NCBI GenBank assembly: GCA_965230615.1
Contig: OZ246012.1
Span: 1,550,001-1,614,000 of the forward strand
Source: G965230615 sp965230615
GTDB lineage: Bacteria > Pseudomonadota > Gammaproteobacteria > HTCC5015
Direction: 5' to 3'
DNA length: 64,000 nucleotides
Both the position numbers and the translations under genes were made by a program. Positions 1-9,036 of this stretch are shown here, in pieces (position 1 is the first letter of the stretch; every line of letters starts with the position of its first letter). Under the pieces are notes generated by a model, which saw only the letters and a list, made by a program, of their open reading frames with translations, was not told the origin of the DNA and ran no database searches.

Positions 1-363
1 GAAAGGCAAATGTATAATTTGCACACCGCCAAACACTACCGGCAGGAGGATCGCTAAAAACTGTCCTGCAAACTTTATTTTATAATTGATATCGTCACGA
101 TCATCCCAAGCACCAAACACAAGGATGACTAGGACGCCAAGCAAATAATAAATAACAATAGTACTTTTATCGACCCATAGCAGCACGGAAATCAATACAG
201 CGAGTACCATTGCCAAACCGCCAATACGAGGAATTTTACGAGTATGAACCTTCCTATCATTGGGAACATCAACAAACTTCCACCGCTCTGCCACATTCAT
301 CAATAATGGCATTATCACCATAGTGATGAATAACGATGTAATAAAAGCGAATAGAAAGTCCAT
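1..363 (-). CDS. WecA/MraY-family undecaprenyl-phosphate sugar-1-phosphate transferase, N-terminal part (cut by window edge)
   Basis: An open frame starts at an ATG at 363 and runs off the left edge, giving about 121 residues. It has a first membrane helix at about residues 2-22. A cytoplasmic loop contains VPNDRKVHTRKIPRIGG, which is characteristic of the WecA/RfbP-like glycosyltransferase family 4 (polyprenyl-phosphate GlcNAc-1-phosphate transferases). Two more helices follow, with the acidic GAWDDRDD motif, equivalent to the Mg-binding Asp-Asp pair of this family. Such enzymes start repeat-unit synthesis by moving a sugar phosphate from a UDP-sugar to undecaprenyl phosphate at the inner membrane. 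The start is 10 bases after the exosortase gene stop, so the two are probably co-transcribed. The C-terminal two thirds lie outside the window, so substrate choice cannot be judged. Confidence 0.85.
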   Translation of the reverse strand, partial: MDFLFAFITSLFITMVIMPLLMNVAERWKFVDVPNDRKVHTRKIPRIGGLAMVLAVLISVLLWVDKSTIVIYYLLGVLVILVFGAWDDRDDINYKIKFAGQFLAILLPVVFGGVQIIHLPF

Positions 364-373
364 TTTTACTATC

Positions 374-1975
374 TTAGTCTGGAATATAATCTGGTAATAA
401 AGGCGTAATATCGTGCACAAAGTCGTTGAGCAGCTCATCAGCTGCTTCAACACCACCTACCGAAGGCACATCTACTGTTAAGCGAACGAGCGCACCGTCA
501 GTTCTGTTGAGCGTGATAGCGTCCCACAAAATATACCAGCGCGCCCAAAACTCATGAGTAATGATGCGGCCTCGTTGCTGAAACCAGTAGTAAACCAATT
601 TACTATTATTTTCCAGTTTAATCAGTGCCCTGTTTACTCGCAGAGGTTGGCCGTTAACCGAAATATTTTCTATTGTACGCTCTGAAAAATCTTCAATCCG
701 CCAACCACCTCCAGGGATACATGCTTTCGGCGAGTGAATAGAGGCACCTTTCTTTTGTGACTCGTAGTAAGCAATATAAAAATTTACTTTTTTAGACTGA
801 GTATTTTTATAATCGACCATCACATAGTCGTTCAGCTTTAATGCATCCAGATAGTGCTGCTGAAGAATATCCGGCACGCCTCGCCAGGTATTGATTTTAA
901 GTGGAAAAAACTCAAAAGCATCACGCTGCGGAATAACTTCTATACGCTGTGAAAAGCCCATGGCAATTGTTGAGAAGCTGATAAGCACTAATAAACCGGC
1001 AATATAGATACTCTTTGGGAATGATCTTACTTGTTTGTTAAACCCTTCATCAGATTCCCGCTCTTTTATATCGATACCAAACACCTGACTAAAAGGCTTG
1101 TCTTTATCAGTGCCTATTTTAGCTAAAACCCATGCTTCGAGGAATAATACAGCGAAGGAGAGCATAAACACCACCCAACCTTCAAAATCATGCAACAAGC
1201 CTTCTGCTGCAGCAATACCCCAATATTCCACAGTACACCCAATCAGGCCAATGCGAAAACTGTTCATTAACACAGTTACTGGCACACTGGATATAAATAA
1301 CAGCACTCTTTTCCAAAATGCGACTTTATAAAAATAAGCCATCATAAAGCCTAAGGTCATCAGTGGAAAGAGGTAACGCAAGCCGCTACATGCCTCAACA
1401 ACCTGCAGCTTCATTTCGCCTAAATCGATGATATTCCCTTCCAAATAAACACTGATACCAAATAAACGAATAACGGCAACACCTATCTCAGATGAAATCA
1501 ATTGTAGCTGACTAGATAGATTATTATGTATCAAGTTTGGCAAGGGAATCATAAATACTAATATTAATAGTGGAATAAGAATTATTTTAAACGCTCTCCA
1601 TCCCATAAAAGATAACAGCACACCATATAACACAATCAAAAAAGAGTACTGTATGATAAAGTACATTAAGCTTAGCTCACCCAGTAAATACCCCGCCATA
1701 CCAATAGCTATAATGGATACGCCTAACCAGGAAGGCTTAAATTCAACTTCTTCAAGCTCAGCCTTTTTTTGCCATATAAGATAAAGAGATATCAATGGCA
1801 CAAGAAAACCATGACTATACTCAGGCAGTTCCATCCACATATTAAATAAAACTTGTAAGCTGCCCCCAAAAGGAATAAACATCACGGCCAACACAACTAA
1901 TAAACACACCCAAAATAGCGGCGTTGTTAACCAGAGTACTTTATCCACTTGCTTATTATCTAAAATGAATGACAT
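374..1975 (-). CDS. xrtA: Exosortase A fused to an EpsI domain
   Basis: The 533-residue protein has about eight membrane helices in residues 15-285, then a periplasmic EpsI domain at about 320-533. The exosortase catalytic residues are visible: Cys196 in EACSGLRYL, Arg241 in NSFRIG and His262 in LLHDFEGW. In this family they form the transpeptidase-like active site thought to cut PEP-CTERM proteins before the arginine-rich tail. The EpsI part carries the typical HSPKACIPGGGW segment. Exosortase A with EpsI in one chain is known from proteobacterial exopolysaccharide loci. Its likely substrates here are the PEP-CTERM-type proteins at 14.5, 20.9, 21.9, 43.9 and 56.5 kb. The ATG at 1975 follows a good GAGAGG ribosome site, 13 bases after the glycosyltransferase stop. 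Confidence 0.93.
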   Translation of the reverse strand: MSFILDNKQVDKVLWLTTPLFWVCLLVVLAVMFIPFGGSLQVLFNMWMELPEYSHGFLVPLISLYLIWQKKAELEEVEFKPSWLGVSIIAIGMAGYLLGELSLMYFIIQYSFLIVLYGVLLSFMGWRAFKIILIPLLILVFMIPLPNLIHNNLSSQLQLISSEIGVAVIRLFGISVYLEGNIIDLGEMKLQVVEACSGLRYLFPLMTLGFMMAYFYKVAFWKRVLLFISSVPVTVLMNSFRIGLIGCTVEYWGIAAAEGLLHDFEGWVVFMLSFAVLFLEAWVLAKIGTDKDKPFSQVFGIDIKERESDEGFNKQVRSFPKSIYIAGLLVLISFSTIAMGFSQRIEVIPQRDAFEFFPLKINTWRGVPDILQQHYLDALKLNDYVMVDYKNTQSKKVNFYIAYYESQKKGASIHSPKACIPGGGWRIEDFSERTIENISVNGQPLRVNRALIKLENNSKLVYYWFQQRGRIITHEFWARWYILWDAITLNRTDGALVRLTVDVPSVGGVEAADELLNDFVHDITPLLPDYIPD

Positions 1976-1988
1976 TGCTACCTCTCAC

Positions 1989-3239
1989 TTACAAATTTTC
2001 TTCAGCTGCATCTAATGCCAAGTTCTCTAGACTTGACATCATCTCAATATAGCGATGCGCTAATACTTTTCGATCAAAGTTCTGCGCTACATAATCTCTA
2101 CCACACCTCGCCAGTTTTATATAGGCATCATTTTCCTGGTATAGTTTTAATATTATGTCAGCAAGCATTTGGCTATTTTCAGGCTCAAAATACAAGCCTG
2201 CACCTGATTGCTCAATAATCTCTCGACTCTCTCCATCAACTCCCAGCAAAATCGGTTTAGACATTGCCATGCTTTCAAAAATTTTAGATGGAATTACTGT
2301 CTTAAATAAGTCGCTTTTTTTCAGGCAAACTGCACTTATATCGGTCAGCCCCCATATTTTTGGCATCTCTGTTTTAGGCTGCTGCTCAAGCATCGTAACA
2401 TTTGTTAAATTCCACTGGTCTCGCAGCTTTGACAAATTTTCTTTGTCTGCACCATCCCCCACTAACAGGAAATGTATACTTGTATGCTTCTCAAGCATTT
2501 TGGCAGCTTCCAATAATGTTCTTAATTTATGTGCCATACCGTGGGTACCCACATATGAAATAACAAATTTGTCGGCAAGCCCTAAACTGCTTTTCAGTGA
2601 GGTATCAATATTATCTGCCTTATAGAAATCTAGATTTACACCATTTTTGATGACATAAACTTTCTCTGCCGCAACACCCTTTGCAACCATATATCGTTTA
2701 AATGAGTCTGTAACGGATACAATGCGATCAGACTTCTTATAGACAAAGTCTTCTAAGCCTTGTAACAGCTTAATGATCATTTTATTTTTTATAGCCCCTA
2801 CAGCCAGTATCGATTCCGGCCAAAGATCCCTAATTTCTAAAACCCAGGGCACCCTCTTGATCCGGCTAAGCAAATATCCCGCTAAACCACAAAAAAACTG
2901 TGGCGAAGTTGATATAAGTAAATCATGTTTTTTAAGAAAAGGGGCCATTAGCGTTGCAGCTAACATATATGACACATAATTGAGTGTTCTTTTAGCAAAG
3001 CCTTCATTGGCGGCCAAGTACGTCCACAAACGAATAACTTCAACCCCTTCAATATTTTCGGTTTGATATAAGCGGTTTTTATATCCGGGATACACTTCAC
3101 CACGCGGATGATTTGGCACACAGGTGATAACGGTCACCTTATGACCCTGACGCACCCATTCTCTACAATGCTCAAATGTCCTGCTAGCAGGTGCATTCAC
3201 TTCTGGTGGAAAATAGTGGCATAAAAATAAAATATTCAC
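1989..3239 (-). CDS. Glycosyltransferase family 4, WbuB-like
   Basis: This 416-residue GT-B fold glycosyltransferase has an N-terminal acceptor domain beginning MNILFLCHYFPPE, with VITCVPNHPRGEVYPGY and LEIRDLWPES, all typical of the WbuB/WbjE group that adds amino sugars in O-antigen and capsule synthesis. The C-terminal donor domain has SYVGTHGMAHKL, the loop FLLVGDGADKENL, and the E-x7-E-like end IFESMAMSKPILLGVDGESREII. No signal peptide is seen, so it is cytoplasmic or peripheral. The predicted start is GTG at 3239, eleven bases after the heparinase-family stop. The sugar transferred cannot be read from sequence. The family is sure; the exact linkage is unknown. Confidence 0.9.
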   Translation of the reverse strand: MNILFLCHYFPPEVNAPASRTFEHCREWVRQGHKVTVITCVPNHPRGEVYPGYKNRLYQTENIEGVEVIRLWTYLAANEGFAKRTLNYVSYMLAATLMAPFLKKHDLLISTSPQFFCGLAGYLLSRIKRVPWVLEIRDLWPESILAVGAIKNKMIIKLLQGLEDFVYKKSDRIVSVTDSFKRYMVAKGVAAEKVYVIKNGVNLDFYKADNIDTSLKSSLGLADKFVISYVGTHGMAHKLRTLLEAAKMLEKHTSIHFLLVGDGADKENLSKLRDQWNLTNVTMLEQQPKTEMPKIWGLTDISAVCLKKSDLFKTVIPSKIFESMAMSKPILLGVDGESREIIEQSGAGLYFEPENSQMLADIILKLYQENDAYIKLARCGRDYVAQNFDRKVLAHRYIEMMSSLENLALDAAEENL

Positions 3240-3250
3240 GACATTAATGC

Positions 3251-4993
3251 CTATTGTAAGATTTTATTAATGGTATATTGTGTCGTTATTGGCAGCTCTG
3301 CCTTAACATGAATATCTATATATTGGCATTTATACATTTTACCAAATTCAGGGAAATACCAACCTTCATTAATAGTGAAATGATGAGCAAAGAGAATATC
3401 AATAACAGCAATTGCCCGCCCTTGCTCTGATAAAATAACACTCTCGCCTACTTGCTCAACTGTGAAATCGGGGTGAATGCGAATATAGTTATTAATTTGA
3501 TGCTCACCTTGACCATCTATTGTATCGCGTACTGTCAATTGCCCCTTCTTTTCATACTTAATTTGCCGTTGATGATGAATTTTATCGGACAAAGCAGCAA
3601 ACCCAGTATAGCCACCGACAAATTCAAAGTGCTTTTGAGACTCCATTAAAGACGCCTGAAAAACAGTTGCTCGACGAGCAACACGAAACTGCTCCCAAAT
3701 CTCTGATTGCTCAGCATTATCGACACTAACAGTATTATGCGCTGCGGTACTACGTGAATAATCGCGACACCAGCTCTTGTTATAGTCATGCACACCTGTA
3801 TCCACAATCAAGCGCTTGCCATTAAATGCTAATTCATAACTTAAGGTATCGCAGTGTGCATGTCCTGGCTGATACTGCGGACCAATATCACCACAATCCA
3901 GAATTAAAAAGTCATCTTGATAACGCGCAGTATAATAGCCACTCGCTGCTAAAGCGGACACTTCAAAACCACCACTATGTGGTGTTGACATAAATCCTAA
4001 TACTTGCAAGGCATAATCAAAAACCTGCTGTGGTTTTGGTGCTATACCGATTGCTGAATCATTAAGCAAAGCTATTTCACCATCAGGCAGCACAACTCGC
4101 TGCAAAAAGCTCAATGCTAATAGCAATTTAGTTTTAAATTTTAGGAGAGTCGTATCTGCTACTTGCCCAGCTTCACTCGAAGCAATATTAACAACATCTA
4201 AGTAATCTAAGACACAAAGAATGTGATACATTGGACTGCGCTCGTAATGTCCGCCGTCACTCAAGAATTGTTCATCAATCTCACTGACGAGAATAGCAAG
4301 CCCTTTTTTATGCCAACGATTGGCATTATTATCAGAGAAAAAAGTTCCTGCAAAAAATAGCGCCACACCATTTTTCAAATAATGATTGGCCAATATATGA
4401 TACTCTATATTTTGCTCTAACCATTGAGATTGCTGATAAAGACTCAGCGTTATTTTACTCAATTCAATTTCATAACAATCTGCAAGAGACTCTGCATTAT
4501 ACACAAGAAACTTAACCCAATTAACAATTCTCAAAGAAGCTGTATAGGGTTCCCAGGCGTCTTCACTACCTAATGGATTGCTATCAATCCAGCTCAACAT
4601 CAGTTGCAAACCACTCTCGATACTACAACTTTCATGCAATAAATAATCAAAATAATGTAAATTATAACGCCATAGTTTCGATTTATCTTTTGCAACCCAA
4701 TCGATACTATCTAAAGGCGCTAATTTTTTTTCATTAAGAAAAGTAAACGTTTTATCGATATCATATTGATACAAACAAGGCGACGGCTGCATTGTTAGTT
4801 CAGAGCGACAAAGCATCTCCGCTGGCACTTTAGGAATATACGTTTTTTTAATAATTCGTCTGACGAAAAAAAACATCATCTGCTTAGCACGCAAATTACG
4901 CATCGTTCTGAAATACAAGAGTGATTTCCTTAATACCTCTTGCATCGCACTCAATGGCGGCTTAAGCAACAGCTGTCGATAGTTACTTATCAT
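3251..4993 (-). CDS. Heparinase II/III family protein of the exopolysaccharide locus
   Basis: This 580-residue protein has an alpha-helical toroid N-terminal part (about 60-330), with LWRYNLHYFDYL and the helical NHYLKNGVALFFAG region. A C-terminal beta-sandwich of the heparinase II/III type follows (about 360-560), with PGHAHCDTLSYEL, VDTGVHDYN and RSTAAHNTVSVDNAEQSE. The His and Tyr residues in these stretches match catalytic positions of this lyase family. No clear Sec signal is seen, although family members in such loci are usually periplasmic. In polysaccharide loci these lyases trim, edit or release uronate-containing polymer. That fits the UDP-ManNAcA pathway encoded by wecB and wecC here. 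The ATG overlaps the stop of the oxidoreductase gene (ATGA), so translation is probably coupled. Confidence 0.88.
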   Translation of the reverse strand: MISNYRQLLLKPPLSAMQEVLRKSLLYFRTMRNLRAKQMMFFFVRRIIKKTYIPKVPAEMLCRSELTMQPSPCLYQYDIDKTFTFLNEKKLAPLDSIDWVAKDKSKLWRYNLHYFDYLLHESCSIESGLQLMLSWIDSNPLGSEDAWEPYTASLRIVNWVKFLVYNAESLADCYEIELSKITLSLYQQSQWLEQNIEYHILANHYLKNGVALFFAGTFFSDNNANRWHKKGLAILVSEIDEQFLSDGGHYERSPMYHILCVLDYLDVVNIASSEAGQVADTTLLKFKTKLLLALSFLQRVVLPDGEIALLNDSAIGIAPKPQQVFDYALQVLGFMSTPHSGGFEVSALAASGYYTARYQDDFLILDCGDIGPQYQPGHAHCDTLSYELAFNGKRLIVDTGVHDYNKSWCRDYSRSTAAHNTVSVDNAEQSEIWEQFRVARRATVFQASLMESQKHFEFVGGYTGFAALSDKIHHQRQIKYEKKGQLTVRDTIDGQGEHQINNYIRIHPDFTVEQVGESVILSEQGRAIAVIDILFAHHFTINEGWYFPEFGKMYKCQYIDIHVKAELPITTQYTINKILQ

Positions 4994-7134
4994 TTCTTAT
5001 GCAACAAGCTGACTACATCAATAGTGGCACGACTCACTTCCATTAATTCGCTAAACGCTATTGGTGACGATTGCTTACTTTGCAGGCCAGCAACAAAAGC
5101 ATCAACACAAGCATTATTACCCTTGTCTTGTCGAAATAAATTCATCTTTTTAAAACCAGACCAACCATAACCCTGCATACGTCGAAAATTATCTAACTGT
5201 AAAATTTTACCAGCTGTGAAAATTTCCAAGCGTTCCTTTGGAAAGCTTTTGTGCCCATTAGCAAAATAATGCACTGTGCCGATCGAGCCATCAGAAAAAC
5301 TTAGGGTAATTGTCGCTTTATCATCTCGGGTAAAGCCACCATTACCTGGCCCTATGCGAGATGCCTGCATGCTTGTAATAGGTGAAGCTGCCAAAAATCT
5401 GAGCAAATCAATAAAGTGACAAGCTTCACCGATAATGCGACCTCCCCCTACTTTAGAGTCTTGCGTCCAATGATCTGTAGGTATTTCTCCCGCGTTTACA
5501 GTCATCACAAATGTTTTAGGCTCTTCAATATTTTGCAAAAGCGCTTTAGCCTGCACAATATGTGGTGCAAAACGACGATTAAAGCCAACCATTAATGCTG
5601 ATGATGTCTGCTGCTTATAAGCTTGCTCTACTTTACTTAACTCATCATGTTTTAATGCTAACGGCTTTTCTACAAATACATGCTTGCCTGCAGCCAATGC
5701 TGCAACAGTCAAACGCGCATGGCTGTCATGCCGAGTTGCAATGACGACTGTATTAATGCTTGAATCAGCCAGTAGTTCATCGACATCTGTCGTTGCCTTG
5801 TTAAAACCATATTTTTTACCGGCATGCACACTACTCACTCCGGCAACCGAAGCAATTGTCTGCAAATTAACCGTATTACGCGCAAACGCAGGAATTAAAA
5901 CCTTGCTTGCATAGCCGCCTGAACCAATAAACCCAATATTAACTTCACCTCCGCTCTTATCTGCTTTGCTGGTGCTCGCAGGTAAGCTGACCGTTCTTGC
6001 GGTTAAAATCTCTAACGCTTGCTGCTGCTTATCCGGGTAAGACAGCAAAATACCCAAAGCGGGTTGACCAGCAGTAATTAGATCATAGGCTTGCTGAGCA
6101 TCAGCAATCGCATAACGGTGCGAGATCAAGCGATCGGTCGATAGTTTATTGTCGGCAAACATATCCAGCACCGCTTCAAAGTTACGTTGCTCGGTCCAAC
6201 GCACATAGCCCAGTGGGTAGTCCTGGCCTGCTTGTTCATATTGTGGATCGTAACGCCCAGGTCCATAGGAACATGAAACCTGAAAGCTTAACTCTTTCTC
6301 ATAAAAGTCAGCTCGAGATAGTTGCAATCCAGTTACCCCGACCAATATTATCCTGCCACGCTTACGAGACATCAGAGCAGCCTGATGCACAGGCTCATTA
6401 CTGCTGGTGGAAGCTGTTATCAATACACCATCGACACCTCGCCCACGCGAGAAGTGCTTAGCTGCCTCCAGCGGATCACCTTGGCGTAAATCAAAAGTCT
6501 CAGCACCAAACTGTTCTGCCAGCTTGAGTTTCTCAGGGTCAAAGTCCAAGCCAAGCACCCGGCAACCATTTGCCTTGAGTAACTGCACTGCCATTAGGCC
6601 AATAATGCCCAATCCTGAAACCACTATCGCCTCACCAAGTGTTGGTTTGAGCAGGCGAATCCCCTGCAAGGCAATCGCCCCAATCACCGTAAAGGAGGCT
6701 GTTTCATCCGCCACACTGTCAGGAATTTTGGCACATAAATTTCTAGGTACTGTTACTAGCTCCGCATGTTTGCCGTTCGAGGCGACTCGGTCCCCTGGGC
6801 TAAATTCTGTGACGCCCGGCCCTACTTCGATCACAGTGCCCACATTGCAGTATCCCATCGTCAGCGGTTGATCTAATTTACTGCGGACAGCCTCTATAGT
6901 AGGCAACAAGCCATCTGTTTTAACCTTATCCAGCACCATCCTCACCTTATCCGGCTGCTTTCTTGCCTTATCGATAAAGTTTGCTTTACCAAAATCAACT
7001 AGCATTTTCTCAGTACCTGTCGATACCAGACTTTGATGACTACGAATTAGGACGTGCCCAGCCAATAAACGCGGGCAAGGGATGTCAGCTACTTCTGTAG
7101 CCCCAGATTTGAGGTTTTGCAGGATCTGTTTCAT
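4990..7134 (-). CDS. Two-domain oxidoreductase: alcohol dehydrogenase-like plus Gfo/Idh/MocA-like
   Basis: This 714-residue fusion has an N-terminal medium-chain dehydrogenase-like domain (about 1-355) with a GroES-like part (PGDRVASNGKHAE) and a Rossmann motif VSGLGIIGLMAVQLL. It lacks an obvious structural zinc cysteine lobe. From about 395 a second, Gfo/Idh/MocA-type Rossmann domain starts with NIGFIGSGGYASKVL. It contains VEKPLAL, the conserved EKP signature, and the sugar-binding part with GGGRIIGEACHFIDLLRF. Such bi-domain proteins are common in exosortase-linked and other capsule clusters, where they are thought to oxidise or reduce a nucleotide sugar or a lipid-linked sugar. It opens the block 7134 to 1. 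No strong ribosome site precedes the ATG at 7134. The substrate is unknown. Confidence 0.88.
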   Translation of the reverse strand: MKQILQNLKSGATEVADIPCPRLLAGHVLIRSHQSLVSTGTEKMLVDFGKANFIDKARKQPDKVRMVLDKVKTDGLLPTIEAVRSKLDQPLTMGYCNVGTVIEVGPGVTEFSPGDRVASNGKHAELVTVPRNLCAKIPDSVADETASFTVIGAIALQGIRLLKPTLGEAIVVSGLGIIGLMAVQLLKANGCRVLGLDFDPEKLKLAEQFGAETFDLRQGDPLEAAKHFSRGRGVDGVLITASTSSNEPVHQAALMSRKRGRIILVGVTGLQLSRADFYEKELSFQVSCSYGPGRYDPQYEQAGQDYPLGYVRWTEQRNFEAVLDMFADNKLSTDRLISHRYAIADAQQAYDLITAGQPALGILLSYPDKQQQALEILTARTVSLPASTSKADKSGGEVNIGFIGSGGYASKVLIPAFARNTVNLQTIASVAGVSSVHAGKKYGFNKATTDVDELLADSSINTVVIATRHDSHARLTVAALAAGKHVFVEKPLALKHDELSKVEQAYKQQTSSALMVGFNRRFAPHIVQAKALLQNIEEPKTFVMTVNAGEIPTDHWTQDSKVGGGRIIGEACHFIDLLRFLAASPITSMQASRIGPGNGGFTRDDKATITLSFSDGSIGTVHYFANGHKSFPKERLEIFTAGKILQLDNFRRMQGYGWSGFKKMNLFRQDKGNNACVDAFVAGLQSKQSSPIAFSELMEVSRATIDVVSLLHKK

Positions 7135-7269
7135 GTGGGATATGGGGGTGATTAGCCAGACTACTAAACGTTGCAGAATAACAAAGAAAAGTCACAAAAT
7201 TGTTAAAGTTGTGGTGCTGACGACCGACTATTTATGTAACGAATAAACATAAATTACCAAGGTCAATAC

Positions 7270-7575
7270 GTGTTAAATAAAACTAAAATAGCATTAACAG
7301 CCTCATTTATCATGATTACAAGCAGTACCAGTGCTAGCAATATAAAAGCAGGTTATCAATCATTCGCGACGTTAAAATCGACAGATTTTGCATATTTAAC
7401 AATAACGAAAAAACCCAAATATATTAAAAACAAAACACGTCATCGCTCTAAAAAAGCATTGACTAAAAATATTAAGAACTTCAACCGAATATTTGAGCAT
7501 ATTAATTGCATCGACTACTCAGTAACAGCACTACCGACTCAAAAAATGCGTTTACAGAAATGTTTTACACCATAG
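7270..7575 (+). CDS. Small secreted basic protein, function unknown
   Basis: This 101-residue frame starts with GTG at 7270. It has a plausible Sec signal peptide (MLNKTKIALTASFIMITSSTSAS, cleavage near residue 23), then a short lysine- and arginine-rich mature part (KKPKYIKNKTRHRSKKALTK) and two cysteines near the end. No family is recognised. It is the only plus-strand gene inside the polysaccharide locus. It is divergent from the oxidoreductase gene (135-base gap) and convergent with the CapK-like gene (12-base gap). The signal peptide and lack of overlap with other genes favour a real gene, but its size and the weak ribosome site leave doubt. Confidence 0.5.
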   Translation: MLNKTKIALTASFIMITSSTSASNIKAGYQSFATLKSTDFAYLTITKKPKYIKNKTRHRSKKALTKNIKNFNRIFEHINCIDYSVTALPTQKMRLQKCFTP

Positions 7576-7587
7576 TTCTGGAAAAAG

Positions 7588-9036
7588 CTACTCATCTGGA
7601 AGCACTAGACCTTGCTTACCTTCTAGAATATTTAACGGGATCTTTTGTACAATCATCATGTGCTTACCATTTTTAGTTCGAGAAATACTATCAACCTCTC
7701 TAACATTAACCTGCACATCTTTACCTGTTTTATTTTTTACAGATTTATAAATTTTATCTCGATCTGAATCCGTATAACCTGGCTTAGGCACAACCATAAA
7801 CGTTACCTCGCCAGGTTTATCTTGGTAGTACTGGGTCTCATAAACTTTATCGAGCACATCGAAATGCGCAGCCCCCATTGTACAAATAGATATCAACCTT
7901 TGGTCTGCAGTAACAATAAACTCTTGCAAACGGCCTTCAACATCTTGCAAAACAGGATAGCGTCCGCCTCGGGGATCAGCACCACCAATCACACCAATAT
8001 CCTGAGTACGGTAGCGAATAAATGGCATTAAAATATTATCGAAGCTTGTACCAACCAGCTCACCCTGCTGCCCATGCTTTTTAAGAATCTCACCGCTTTC
8101 ATTTATGACTTCTAAAAAGCCATACTCAGGGAAAAATAATAAATCATGACTATCTTCTGCTTCCATACCAAGTAACACCATTTCAGAATGCCCATAATGA
8201 CTGAAAATACGACAGTCAAAAACTGACTTTAGTAACTCTCTTTGCCAAGGATAAACATTTTCTGAGGCTAAAAAAATACCTTTTAGATTGGGGATCTCTA
8301 TATTGTTATTTTGAAGATATTTTGCGATTAGATAAATTGACGATGGAAAGGCAATAATATATTTTGCACCGAACTTTAAAATGGCTTTTATATAATACGG
8401 AATATATTCCTGCGTTAAGTAGTTACTATCCATCTCAAGGATATTCTGAATTGGCTCATACTCCCAAAAAACACATTTGTCAGGATTACCGACTGAGCGC
8501 CCTTTTATTTGTATCGCTTTAACTCCAGGTTTATATCCCAACCTATTCCATCCAGCATAAATAAATGCTTTCTCCTTACTCCGAGTCAAACCTTTGATAT
8601 GCAAAAAACGCATAGGCTCTGCGGTACTACCACCCGTCGTAGTAACGAGATGTTGGTGTTTTGCTATATTGGGATTAATTAACTCTTGATAGTTTTCTTT
8701 AACATCACGTTTTGTTAGCGTTGGAAATAGGTATAAATCTTCTGGGCTTTTCAAGGTACTGGGCGTTACCCCAAACTCATTAAACCGCTTTATATAATAA
8801 GGTATATATCGATACGCTACCTCAATCGTTTCTTTTAGTTTTAGATATTGATAATCCAACATGGCTTGCGAATCCCAATACCTGGATTCTTGCAACATAT
8901 TGCGAAATGAAAGATATTCTTTGCCTAACCTCATTTTGATTGGCATGGACGCGTAAGTTCGACCTACGGCTGACTTTAACCATTGAGGCGAAGCATAGTA
9001 AACACCTCTTACTTTTCGCAGGTAATCTTCAATCAT
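7588..9036 (-). CDS. CapK/PaaK-like adenylate-forming enzyme (phenylacetate-CoA ligase family)
   Basis: This 482-residue protein belongs to the phenylacetate-CoA ligase/CapK group of adenylate-forming enzymes. The ATP-binding TTTGGSTAEPMRF replaces the usual T-S-G-S-T-G motif. SHYGHSEMVLLG and FIRYRTQDIGVIGG follow, matching the YxSE and R-Y-x-T-x-D motifs of the family. The C-terminal lid (about 390-470) has GRLQEFIV and a basic end with RTKNGKH. Members in capsule and exosortase loci are thought to activate a small acid that decorates a sugar. That role is inferred, not shown. The start overlaps the preceding glycosyltransferase stop by eight bases, so it is the last gene of the block 13686-7588. 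Confidence 0.87.
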   Translation of the reverse strand: MIEDYLRKVRGVYYASPQWLKSAVGRTYASMPIKMRLGKEYLSFRNMLQESRYWDSQAMLDYQYLKLKETIEVAYRYIPYYIKRFNEFGVTPSTLKSPEDLYLFPTLTKRDVKENYQELINPNIAKHQHLVTTTGGSTAEPMRFLHIKGLTRSKEKAFIYAGWNRLGYKPGVKAIQIKGRSVGNPDKCVFWEYEPIQNILEMDSNYLTQEYIPYYIKAILKFGAKYIIAFPSSIYLIAKYLQNNNIEIPNLKGIFLASENVYPWQRELLKSVFDCRIFSHYGHSEMVLLGMEAEDSHDLLFFPEYGFLEVINESGEILKKHGQQGELVGTSFDNILMPFIRYRTQDIGVIGGADPRGGRYPVLQDVEGRLQEFIVTADQRLISICTMGAAHFDVLDKVYETQYYQDKPGEVTFMVVPKPGYTDSDRDKIYKSVKNKTGKDVQVNVREVDSISRTKNGKHMMIVQKIPLNILEGKQGLVLPDE

